Part shown: piece by piece, positions 13,788 to 21,398 of the stretch
Layout of the letters: each line of letters starts with the position of its first letter
How positions within the stretch are numbered: position 1 is the first letter of the stretch
Assembly: GCA_002421995.1 (NCBI GenBank)
Contig: DISP01000186.1
Span: 1-22,009 of the forward strand
Direction of reading: 5' to 3'
DNA: 22,009 nucleotides
From: Bacteroidales bacterium UBA6207
GTDB taxonomy: Bacteria; Bacteroidota; Bacteroidia; Bacteroidales; F082
Notes under the pieces: generated by a model
Told to the model about the DNA's origin: nothing
What the model saw: the letters and a program-made list of their open reading frames with translations, nothing else
Database searches by the model: none
Made by a program: the position numbers and the translations under genes

Positions 13788-15647
13788 ATGAAGTTTTTGA
13801 CAATTTCGACATTGAAACTTGCGCTGTTCTGGATGATTTATTTTTTCTTGCTACGGCTGGCGTTCGTGCTGTTTCACCTGCACCTTATCAGTTTGGATGG
13901 AATTGGAGTGCAGGAAGTAGCGGCAGTCTTTTACCACAGCCTAAAACTTGACTTAAGCACCGCCAGCTATCTTGTTGTGCTTTCGTTCGTTTTATTTTCG
14001 GCGTATGCAGCCACAGGAAAATATATATTTCTGCGCCTCAATCAGTTCTTTGTTGGAATTCTAATTTTGGTTAATGCACTAATAACTGCCGCTGAATTAG
14101 GTCTTTACAGTGAATGGAAATCAAAACTCTCTGCAAAGGCAATCAGCTATCTTGCCAGGCCTGAAGAGGTTTTTCAAACTGCAGGTGGCGGACAAACATT
14201 TCAGCTCATTTTTATTTGGGTGCTTTTGTCACTTACCGGCTTGTGGCTTTTTTATCATTTTTTTCGGCCTGATGCCCGATTGATCGCAGCTAAGTCAGCA
14301 AAAAACCTGGTTGCAATCATTTGGCTTTTACCGCTTCTTTTTTTTGGAGCACGCGGGGGCTGGGCTGCCATTCCGGTGAGTGTCAGCTCGGCTTATTTCA
14401 GCAAACATGCCATTCTTAATGCTGCGTCGTTAAACTCATTTTACAACATTACGTTTAGCCTGCTCAATGCACAGAGGCTCGACAAAGAGAATATTTTTGC
14501 CGTAATGCCTGAAGACCAGGCACGTGCAATTGTCAGGCAGATTCATGCTGTTGAAAAAGATTCGACAACAAAAATTCTCAAACTCGATCGTCCGAATATT
14601 GTTGTGTTGCTGCTCGAAAGCTGGTCGGCCGACTTGATCGAGTCCTTAGGTGGCGAGGCCGGCATCACTCCTCATTTCAGAGAGCTGGAGAAAGATGGAT
14701 TGCTGTTTACGCACTTTTATGCCAATGCCAACAGGTCGCAGCAGGCTATTGGTTCGCTGTATGCCGGATTGCCCGGCATTCCAATCACAACCATCACAGA
14801 TCATCCTGATAAGTATGCCTCATTGCCTTCATTTTCGAAAGTCCTGAATGGCAGCGGATACGAATCTGCATTTTACTTTGGTGGACAACTCAACTATGGA
14901 AATATTCTTTCCTATCTGATATCTAATGAGATAGATGTGATCGTAGAAGGTAAGGATCTGCCCGGCGATTTGCCGCGTGGCCGTTTAGGCGTGCATGATG
15001 GAATTATGTTGCCATTTGTAGCCGGACAATTAGACCGATTGAAAGAACCGTTTTTTACAACAGTTTTCACCCTCAGTTCGCACGCTCCTTACGACTATCC
15101 GATGGAACAGCTGATAACCTGGCCCAAACTCGAAAAGGAATTTGTGAACGGAGCGCATTATACCGATAAAGCTATTGCAGCATTTTTTGCCGAAGCCAGG
15201 GGCCGGAAATGGTTCGACAATACGTTGTTTATCATTATGGCCGACCATAGCAAAGGCACCTACCGCAATCACCCGCTCGAATCATTTGATTATCACAAGA
15301 TTCCCTTGCTTCTGTGTGGCCCGGCTTTAAAGGATTCACTTAAGGGGAAAACGTTTATGCCAATTTGCGGAAACACCGATTTGCCTGCAACTTTGCTCAA
15401 ACAATTGAATTTGAGCAGCGAAAGCTTTTTGTGGAGCAAGAACGTCTTTAATGCCTGCTACAAACCTTTTGCATATTTTGAGTTGAACGAGGGCCTGGGT
15501 TGGATGCGCCCCGAAGGTTTTTTTGTCTGGGATAAGTTTGCTGATCGTTATTTTCAAAATACGCTTCCGGCGCCACTGCAGGATTCGGTTGTGCGCGAAG
15601 GTAAAGCCTATCTGCAGGTATTGTATGGTGATTTTTTAAAGTATTGA
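13788..15647 (+). CDS. LTA synthase family / sulfatase-fold membrane phosphotransferase
   Basis: A 619-residue protein. Residues ~1-225 hold about five membrane helices. A linker follows, and from ~267 a periplasmic sulfatase/alkaline-phosphatase-type domain: RPNIVVLLLESWS (268-280) with the metal-binding Glu277, FYANANRSQQAIGSLYAG (310-327) with Ser317 at the usual Thr/Ser nucleophile position, FTLSSHAPYDYP (427-438) with His432, and FIIMADHSKGTYRN (481-494) with the Asp486-His487 metal pair. All catalytic positions look intact. LtaS-family enzymes move phosphoglycerol (or related head groups) onto polymers or lipids; in a Gram-negative Bacteroidota the acceptor is unknown and is not teichoic acid by default. 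The ATG at 13788 was chosen because it follows the promoter box directly and begins the first helix. Confidence 0.9.
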   Translation: MKFLTISTLKLALFWMIYFFLLRLAFVLFHLHLISLDGIGVQEVAAVFYHSLKLDLSTASYLVVLSFVLFSAYAATGKYIFLRLNQFFVGILILVNALITAAELGLYSEWKSKLSAKAISYLARPEEVFQTAGGGQTFQLIFIWVLLSLTGLWLFYHFFRPDARLIAAKSAKNLVAIIWLLPLLFFGARGGWAAIPVSVSSAYFSKHAILNAASLNSFYNITFSLLNAQRLDKENIFAVMPEDQARAIVRQIHAVEKDSTTKILKLDRPNIVVLLLESWSADLIESLGGEAGITPHFRELEKDGLLFTHFYANANRSQQAIGSLYAGLPGIPITTITDHPDKYASLPSFSKVLNGSGYESAFYFGGQLNYGNILSYLISNEIDVIVEGKDLPGDLPRGRLGVHDGIMLPFVAGQLDRLKEPFFTTVFTLSSHAPYDYPMEQLITWPKLEKEFVNGAHYTDKAIAAFFAEARGRKWFDNTLFIIMADHSKGTYRNHPLESFDYHKIPLLLCGPALKDSLKGKTFMPICGNTDLPATLLKQLNLSSESFLWSKNVFNACYKPFAYFELNEGLGWMRPEGFFVWDKFADRYFQNTLPAPLQDSVVREGKAYLQVLYGDFLKY

Positions 15648-15666
15648 AAGCCTTGATCTTTTACGA

Positions 15667-16320
15667 TTATAAGCCTTCCCATTCTTTATAAAACTGCTCA
15701 AGAAAGTCAAGCATATATTGATGACGCTGCTCTGCCATTTCCCTGGCGGGTGCTGTATTCATCATGTCCTTGATGAGAAGTAGTTTTTCATAAAAGTGAT
15801 AAATGGTCGGCGATTTACCTGATTGATAGGTAACTGACTTATTATCTTCATCATACACCAAACCCGGAACATGAAACGGGCGACGCTTATAACCACCAAA
15901 ACTAAACGCACGTGCTATGCCGATAGCGCCAATTGAATCTAATCTGTCGGCGTCCTGAACTATTTTGAACTCCAGACTTTTTTCGTTTTGAAAATAGGAA
16001 CTTTTGCGAAACGACATATTTTCAATAATATACATCACTTCCTTAAAAACGCTTTCTTCGATTTCCTGCGAAAGAAGGAACGATTTAATGAGTTCAGGGC
16101 CAATGGTCTCGTCTCCATCATGAAATTTTGCATCACCAACATCATGCAGCAAACTGGCAAGCGCCACCACAAATGTATCTGCTTCAAGCCTGGCCGACAA
16201 CAGCATAGCAGTGTTGTAAACCCGCTGAACATGCGACCAGTCATGGCCCGGCTCGCTTCCTTCCAAATGATTACGAACGAAGAGCTCAGTTGCGGAAAGA
16301 ACCTGACTCGTGGTTTTCAT
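15667..16320 (-). CDS. HD-domain phosphohydrolase (YedJ/YpgQ-like)
   Basis: A 217-residue protein close to the usual length of the YedJ/YpgQ-type HD family. Metal ligands are visible: GHDWSHVQRVY (25-35, with His26, Asp27, His30), LLHDVGD (57-63, the HD pair His59-Asp60) and VQDADRLDSIGAIGIARAF (121-139, with Asp123/Asp125). Members hydrolyse nucleotides or other phosphates; YpgQ-like enzymes act on (d)NTPs. The substrate here is inferred only as a nucleotide-type phosphate. The ATG shares 4 nt (ATGA) with the stop of the upstream kinase gene, so translation is probably coupled. It converges on the LTA-synthase-like gene 19 nt away with no clear terminator. Confidence 0.88.
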   Translation of the reverse strand: MKTTSQVLSATELFVRNHLEGSEPGHDWSHVQRVYNTAMLLSARLEADTFVVALASLLHDVGDAKFHDGDETIGPELIKSFLLSQEIEESVFKEVMYIIENMSFRKSSYFQNEKSLEFKIVQDADRLDSIGAIGIARAFSFGGYKRRPFHVPGLVYDEDNKSVTYQSGKSPTIYHFYEKLLLIKDMMNTAPAREMAEQRHQYMLDFLEQFYKEWEGL

Positions 16321-16814
16321 ATGCCTATGTATTGAATAACTTTTTGTAAATCAATTCTTTTCGTGCCTTCCAGAATGAGTAGATTGCCAGATTGAGGCGG
16401 GCGGCCATAAACCTCAAAACTAGTCCAGATATGTTGGACATACCATTCAGGTTCGTGTCCCCACCTGTTGTCCAATGCTTTACGTCGTAAAAAGGTGTCA
16501 TAGTCCACCTTAACAAAGATGCTTCGGTCAAAAAGCCTGCCGATTTCCTCGTGCCAGAAAACCATCAATCCTTCTGCAATCACAATTTCATTCTCATTGC
16601 TTTCGGATACGATGGCATTCAAAAACGCTTGATGGTCAATCGAATCGGGATGTTCCCAGTCAATTCTGTCGCGAACCAATGGGATACTTTCAACAGGTCT
16701 GACAAAATCGTCCTGGCAGAGAGTAATTACTTTTCTGTTGTGATAAAACTCACGCAAGGCGCGGGCGAGCGTTGTTTTGCCGGCAGTGCTTGCTCCTCCG
16801 ATAGCAATAATCAT
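16317..16814 (-). CDS. P-loop nucleoside/uridine-kinase-like kinase
   Basis: A 165-residue protein. MIIAIGGASTAGKTTLARAL has a Walker A motif at residues 6-15 (Lys13). LCQDDFVRP (32-40) and DWEHPDSID (52-60) resemble the acidic substrate loop of nicotinamide-riboside and uridine kinases, and IVIAEGLMVFWH (77-88) is the second acidic strand. It likely phosphorylates a small nucleoside-type substrate with ATP in the cytoplasm; ribosylnicotinamide kinase is one possibility. The frame is open to 16859, but ATG 16814 puts the P-loop at the very N-terminus and sits 4 nt after the stop of the beta-helix lipoprotein gene; the longer form would overlap it by about 40 nt. It ends in an ATGA overlap with the HD gene. 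Confidence 0.82.
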   Translation of the reverse strand: MIIAIGGASTAGKTTLARALREFYHNRKVITLCQDDFVRPVESIPLVRDRIDWEHPDSIDHQAFLNAIVSESNENEIVIAEGLMVFWHEEIGRLFDRSIFVKVDYDTFLRRKALDNRWGHEPEWYVQHIWTSFEVYGRPPQSGNLLILEGTKRIDLQKVIQYIGI

Positions 16815-16818
16815 ACAG

Positions 16819-18285
16819 CTATTTCTCTCCGGTTTTTGGAACAAATTGGTAAGCACCAATATCCGGCGGATTACTCCTTGCTACCCCATTCAGATCGAAA
16901 GGAATCTCGAATCCGATTTCTGCTTTGCCTTTGCCAATCACAGGCGAAAGCGTGTCGGGCTCAAAATTAAAAGCATCATAATCCCTGAAAAGCGGATCTT
17001 CGTTCAGAATACAGTTGATGAAGGCAGCTTCGTTTTTCCAGTTATCTTTCAGGCGCAGCAGGCAGTGGTCGAACTTATAATTCGAATCTGCTCCGGCAAC
17101 CAATTGCCTGCCAAGTTCGTCTTCCGACGAACCGTAGAAGACTGTGTTGCCAAATTCAATATTTAGTGGTAAAGGAATTGGATTGTCAAGTGAATCCAGT
17201 GCAAAATTGTTAAAAAAAACAGCTGGTGTATTTCTGACTCCATAGCTCCAACGATTAGCAAAAGTGCTGTGTCGGATTCTATAAGCACCACCCATCGTAA
17301 ATGCTGCCGTATAGCTGCCACAATTTGCTATTGCCATATTACTGGCGTCAATAGCAAAAAGCCTCGTGAAAAGCCCCATGCCACTATGGTTTTCGATCAC
17401 AGTATTGCTGATGGTGAGCTGGTTGGAAGTTGCTCTCAGAAACGATTCAACCTGAAGACCGATGTATCCGTTGCGAATGATGGCGTGGTCAATTTCGTGA
17501 TTGAAGCCTGCACGGCCCTCCATGAGCCAGATACGGTCCCATTGCCCGGGAATATTGCGATAATCCGGATCAAGCCGGTCGCCCTGAAAAACAACAGGAT
17601 TTTCAAGTGTGCCCTGTACTTTCAGCACGCCGTCCACCCAAGCCCAAAGCCCTGAGCCATTGTGAAAATGGATTTTTGCTCCGGCATCAATGATCAGTGT
17701 GCCATAGGAATTAATGAGTGCATAACCATACACAACATAAGGTTTGTCGGCTGTCCAATGAACTGTTTCATTGCTGTCGGCTACGATCTTGAATTCTGGA
17801 AAATTTCCAACTTTCTGGTCTGCAAGGATATAATGTGCGTTTTGTCCCCAAGCTACCAGCTTCACGCTTTGTTCGTTTCCATTGGTTAGGAAATGAATAT
17901 CATCCTCCACCACAAAAGGATTGTTTTCATCTGATGGATCAATGGTGGCTTTCAATAAAATAAACAGACTGTCGTTTGCAGCCAATTCAACATCACTGAC
18001 AGATGAGCCCGAAATGCCGTCAACATTCATCTTAAAAACCGATGCGCTGCCGCCATTGAGTTGTATATTGCTGATATTTATACGTTTATTGCTTTTGTTA
18101 TAGACCATCAACCTTTTGGTTATCGTGCCAATACTGGTGAAAACAGTGTCGAATATTACCGAATCATTGCTAAAAGCCAGTGTAATATCTTTGTCATGGC
18201 TGATCAGATTATCTTTCCTACACGAAAAAAATAGCATCATGCCGGTAATAATCAGAAAAAAATATGGACTGAATTTGTGGGTCAT
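16819..18285 (-). CDS. Right-handed parallel beta-helix lipoprotein
   Basis: A 488-residue lipoprotein: MTHKFSPYFFLIITGMMLFF followed by SCRKD, with the lipidated Cys at residue 22. Residues ~35-150 form an Ig-like/choice-of-anchor module (DTVFTSIGTITKRLMVYN, NDSLFILLKATIDP). From ~175 the sequence is a right-handed beta-helix typified by YGTLIIDAGAKIHFHN, GVLKVQGTLENPVVFQG, IDHAIIRNGYIGLQVES and TISNTVIENHSGMGLFTR. The C-terminus is a small domain with NPPDIGAYQFV, as often seen at the end of choice-of-anchor-Q-type proteins. Such proteins bind or cleave surface polysaccharides; no catalytic residues are evident, so binding or structural roles remain open. It is the first gene of a three-gene operon with the kinase and HD protein, whose link to a surface protein is not obvious. 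Confidence 0.87.
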   Translation of the reverse strand: MTHKFSPYFFLIITGMMLFFSCRKDNLISHDKDITLAFSNDSVIFDTVFTSIGTITKRLMVYNKSNKRINISNIQLNGGSASVFKMNVDGISGSSVSDVELAANDSLFILLKATIDPSDENNPFVVEDDIHFLTNGNEQSVKLVAWGQNAHYILADQKVGNFPEFKIVADSNETVHWTADKPYVVYGYALINSYGTLIIDAGAKIHFHNGSGLWAWVDGVLKVQGTLENPVVFQGDRLDPDYRNIPGQWDRIWLMEGRAGFNHEIDHAIIRNGYIGLQVESFLRATSNQLTISNTVIENHSGMGLFTRLFAIDASNMAIANCGSYTAAFTMGGAYRIRHSTFANRWSYGVRNTPAVFFNNFALDSLDNPIPLPLNIEFGNTVFYGSSEDELGRQLVAGADSNYKFDHCLLRLKDNWKNEAAFINCILNEDPLFRDYDAFNFEPDTLSPVIGKGKAEIGFEIPFDLNGVARSNPPDIGAYQFVPKTGEK

Positions 18286-18319
18286 AGATAAGGTATGCGC
18301 CGGGGCTAATAATTTGCTG

Positions 18320-18327
18320 CAAAGTTA
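18320..18327 (-). promoter_or_regulatory. Candidate -7 box TAACTTTG of the beta-helix/kinase/HD operon
   Basis: TAACTTTG matches TAnnTTTG and is about 35 bp before the ATG at 18285. A TTG lies 29 bp upstream, too far for the usual spacing. The box at 18366-18373 serves the opposite strand. Confidence 0.4.
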
Positions 18328-18365
18328 AACAACTATCATAAAGCGTCGAATGTTTCCAATTATTG

Positions 18366-18373
18366 TATTTTTG
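18366..18373 (+). promoter_or_regulatory. Candidate -7 box TATTTTTG of the outer-membrane barrel gene
   Basis: It is 16 bp before the ATG at 18390, in the divergent gap. No matching -33 element is visible. Confidence 0.4.
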
Positions 18374-18389
18374 TCCAAAATCATTGCTC

Positions 18390-18953
18390 ATGTCAACAGT
18401 TTTTTCCTCGTGCTTAAAGTTAATCCTGTTTTTATTTATTGTGATTTCATGTGGTTTCACAACGAAAGGTCAGCAAGTGGCAACTGTAGAACCGAAAGAA
18501 AGCAAATTGGTTTTTGGGGGTGATTTTGGAATGGGTTTTTCCTCCTACGGCTCAAATATTCTTATATCGCCAACCATCGGTTACCGCATCACTCCAAGAT
18601 GGGAAGCCGGCACCCGATTGACCTACAATTATTACAGCTATAAAGATAATTTTTTTAAATTCAGCTCAAACAACTATGGCGGAGGACTTTATACGTCGTA
18701 TGTTATTTTTCAGGGATTGTTTGCACACCTCGAAAACGAGTTGCTGAGCTATCAGCGCGCCATTATCCAATCCTCAGTCGTGACCGGAAAAGAGCGCATT
18801 TTGGTTCATTCTGTCTTTGTTGGAGGGGGCTACCGACAATACTTTGGCGGAAACAGTTATGCGAGTATCATGATCCTCTACAACCTCAACGAAACACTCG
18901 ATTCTCCTTACGAAAATCCGATGTTCAGGATTGGATTTGGTTTCGGGCTTTGA
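18390..18953 (+). CDS. Small outer-membrane beta-barrel protein
   Basis: A 187-residue exported protein. MSTVFSSCLKLILFLFIVIS, then CGFTTKGQQ, forms the signal sequence; a lipoprotein Cys is possible (VISCG), but cleavage at TKGQ fits the OmpW/PagP-size barrels common in Bacteroidota better. The mature part has alternating strands: LVFGGDFGMGFSSYGS, SPTIGYRITPRWEAGTRLTY, GGGLYTSYVIFQGLFAHL, and a C-terminal FRIGFGFGL ending in an aromatic-aliphatic pattern, typical of an outer-membrane protein recognised by Bam. Its role is unknown. The ATG at 18390 follows a TAnnTTTG box, and the gene converges on galK 5 nt apart. Confidence 0.78.
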   Translation: MSTVFSSCLKLILFLFIVISCGFTTKGQQVATVEPKESKLVFGGDFGMGFSSYGSNILISPTIGYRITPRWEAGTRLTYNYYSYKDNFFKFSSNNYGGGLYTSYVIFQGLFAHLENELLSYQRAIIQSSVVTGKERILVHSVFVGGGYRQYFGGNSYASIMILYNLNETLDSPYENPMFRIGFGFGL

Positions 18954-18958
18954 GAACC

Positions 18959-20119
18959 TTAAAAAATCCGTTTTCCGCCATCGCTCGTCTGTGCAACATA
19001 GAATTTTGGTGTCAATCCTGTTTTTTCGGTATAGCCTGCTCCAACCTGTTGAATGAAGGTGTCAACAGCATCTTTGTGAACAATGCTCACGGTGCAGCCA
19101 CCAAACCCGCCTCCCGTCATCCTGCTACCGAGAACACCTTCAACTTTTAAAGCTTCCTCGTTCATGGTATCCAACTGAAAACCAGTTACTTCATAATCAT
19201 CTTTTAATGATTGGTGCGAGGCTGTCATCAGTTGACCAAACAAAACTAAATTGCCTTTGCTTAGCGCTTCAACAGCCTTTTTGGTACGATCGGTTTCGCT
19301 AACGACGTGTTGTGCCCTTTTTCGAACCTGTTCATCAGTAATAAAATGGTTGATTGTTTCAAAATCGGAAATCGTCAATTCGGCGAGATACTGGAAGTTT
19401 TTCCCTTTTTGCAAGTCTGCAACAGCTTGCCTGCATTCACTCACGCGTTGGTTGTATTTTCCGCTGTCGAGCTTATGCGGGCTGTTGGTGTTGCTGATCA
19501 CAATGCTGTAATCTCCCAGATCAAGCGGAACATGCTGGTAGGAGAGTGTGTCGCAATTGAGATAAACAGCATGGTCTTTTTTGCCCATCGCCGATGCAAA
19601 TTGATCCATGATTCCACATTGAACGCCGGCAAATTCATGCTCTGCCTTTTGACCCATCAAGGCCAGATCAACCGGATTATAGCCCAATCCAAAAGCACTA
19701 TTGATTGCAACCGCTGTCACCACTTCGATGGCTGCTGAAGATGAAAGACCTGCACCCGGTGGCACATCGCCATAAAAGAGCATATCTAGTCCGGCCTTGA
19801 AATGATGGCCTTTTTTTAAGAACTGGGCAAAAACACCGATAGGGTAGTTTATCCATTCTTTGCCAACGGCTTTGTTAAGCTCATCAACAGAGATATCGGC
19901 TTCAAACGGCATATTGAGACTTTTCAATTTTATTTTATTCAGGTCTGTCCGCCTAATCAGGCAATAATTACCAAAACTTATTGCGCAAGGGAAAACAAAA
20001 CCACCGTTGTAGTCGGTGTGTTCTCCAATAAGGTTTACTCTTCCCGGAGCAAAATATCCTTCCTCGGCTTCATGGCCGAATTTTTCATAAAATTTTGATT
20101 TGAGCGATGAAATTTCCAT
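18959..20119 (-). CDS. galK: Galactokinase
   Basis: A 386-residue GHMP kinase, the standard length. It phosphorylates alpha-D-galactose to galactose 1-phosphate, the first committed step of the Leloir pathway, in the cytoplasm. Motif 1 is PGRVNLIGEHTDYNGG (25-40), with the catalytic Arg27. The ATP loop GDVPPGAGLSSSAA (117-130) and the catalytic base Asp172 in CGIMDQFAS (168-176) are intact, and the third GHMP motif GSRMTGGGFGGC is at 331-342. No galT, galM or galE is visible nearby. The ATG at 20119 follows the Nramp-like gene's stop by 19 nt, suggesting read-through in one transcript. Confidence 0.95.
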   Translation of the reverse strand: MEISSLKSKFYEKFGHEAEEGYFAPGRVNLIGEHTDYNGGFVFPCAISFGNYCLIRRTDLNKIKLKSLNMPFEADISVDELNKAVGKEWINYPIGVFAQFLKKGHHFKAGLDMLFYGDVPPGAGLSSSAAIEVVTAVAINSAFGLGYNPVDLALMGQKAEHEFAGVQCGIMDQFASAMGKKDHAVYLNCDTLSYQHVPLDLGDYSIVISNTNSPHKLDSGKYNQRVSECRQAVADLQKGKNFQYLAELTISDFETINHFITDEQVRKRAQHVVSETDRTKKAVEALSKGNLVLFGQLMTASHQSLKDDYEVTGFQLDTMNEEALKVEGVLGSRMTGGGFGGCTVSIVHKDAVDTFIQQVGAGYTEKTGLTPKFYVAQTSDGGKRIF

Positions 20120-20138
20120 GTAGTTATTTGTTTCAATG

Positions 20139-21398
20139 TCAAATAAATAGCAGCCAGTAAAGGTAGAAAAGCGTGAATGCTGATAGAAATATAATACCTA
20201 TCCATGACCATATTCTCAGGTAAGGCGCGGGCTTAAAAGCATCTGCTACAGCATCGGACATGATGACGCGATAGTTGAGATACGCGAGCACTGGTGCTGT
20301 GATGAAGGATAGACTTGTTGCAAAATCAACCATCAGGCGCATTGTTGTGCCCGAAACCCAGATCAAAGTCACCACCCCGGCTGATAGTACAACGATCCAG
20401 AAAGCGTAGTTTAGATTTTTGCTGATGAAATGGTTATTTGCAAATAAAAGTTTCACACTTTTCGAAAGTGTTCGAGGGTAAACGTCTGTAACAGTGATTG
20501 TTGTGCTAAGCATTGTGCTCACGGCTGCAATTGCAATCACAGGGTAAGCCCAGCTGCCAATTGTTGACGTGTACATCCCAATCAGTTGACCTGCAAAAAG
20601 AGCTCCGTTTGGTGAAAGTTGCTGCCCGGTGCCATGCATCACGAGTGCCCCGAGCGCCAAAAAGGCGGCAGCAATAAACATCGTACCGAAGAAGCCAATT
20701 CTGAATTCGATCAAGACTGAACGCAGATCAGGTTTTTCTTTCATGTCCTGAAACTTCGACTGACTCCATAAACTTGTCCAGACAACAATATCAATCGGTG
20801 CCGGCATCCACCCGATAAAGGCAATCAAAAACAACAGGTGTTTCTTGTTGAAAAGGTCGAAAGGAGTGGTTTCTGTGGTGGTGTGATCCGGAATGCCCAA
20901 AGCACTCACAACTGCAATAATTGTTGAAAGGGTTAGCAATAAAATGATGATTTTCATCATTTTATCTAAAAGCTGAAACCGTCCTGCAATAAAGAAAAAC
21001 ATCGTAAAGACCACCAAAATCGTGCTCATTGATGCAGCGCTCATATCGGAATGAAATACATAGTTCAGCAAGCCTGCCGTGACCATTGTCAATGCTGCCT
21101 GCACCGGAAACATGCTCAAAACCGAAACAATGAAGAACAAAGCCAGAATCCATTTCCCGGCATCGTAATAGGCGTCAACAAGCGTCTTTCCGGTGGCAAG
21201 GACGTAGCGGCTGCCTATTTCGAAAAATGGAAACTTAAGCAGGTTGGCGGCAAGCAATACCCACATCAACTCATAGCCAAAATCTGCTCCTGCACGGGTT
21301 GATTGCACAAGGTGTGACACGCCGATGGCTGCTCCAGCATAAAGCAAGCCGGGTCCCATCAAGGCAAGATAGCGTTTCAATCCAAATTTTTCTGCCAT
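20139..21398 (-). CDS. Nramp-related divalent metal transporter with altered metal-site motifs
   Basis: A 419-residue inner-membrane protein of Nramp/LeuT fold with about 11 helices. It is family-like in GPGLLYAGAAIGVS (TM1) followed by STRAGADFGYELMWVLLAAN and FPFFEIGSRYVLATGKTL (TM2-3). The canonical TM1 DPGN is replaced: by alignment to the AGA-FGY anchor the Asp becomes Gly and the Asn becomes His (GVSH). In TM6 the usual MPH is GWMPAPIDIVVW, keeping the Met but not the His. Mn2+/Fe2+ selectivity is therefore doubtful; Mg2+-type or other Nramp-related subfamilies are candidates. An alternative start at 21407 is three codons longer. ATG 21398 has GGA 4-5 nt before it and is slightly preferred. 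It overlaps the aroE 3' end by 22 nt (31 from 21407). Confidence 0.85.
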   Translation of the reverse strand: MAEKFGLKRYLALMGPGLLYAGAAIGVSHLVQSTRAGADFGYELMWVLLAANLLKFPFFEIGSRYVLATGKTLVDAYYDAGKWILALFFIVSVLSMFPVQAALTMVTAGLLNYVFHSDMSAASMSTILVVFTMFFFIAGRFQLLDKMMKIIILLLTLSTIIAVVSALGIPDHTTTETTPFDLFNKKHLLFLIAFIGWMPAPIDIVVWTSLWSQSKFQDMKEKPDLRSVLIEFRIGFFGTMFIAAAFLALGALVMHGTGQQLSPNGALFAGQLIGMYTSTIGSWAYPVIAIAAVSTMLSTTITVTDVYPRTLSKSVKLLFANNHFISKNLNYAFWIVVLSAGVVTLIWVSGTTMRLMVDFATSLSFITAPVLAYLNYRVIMSDAVADAFKPAPYLRIWSWIGIIFLSAFTLFYLYWLLFI

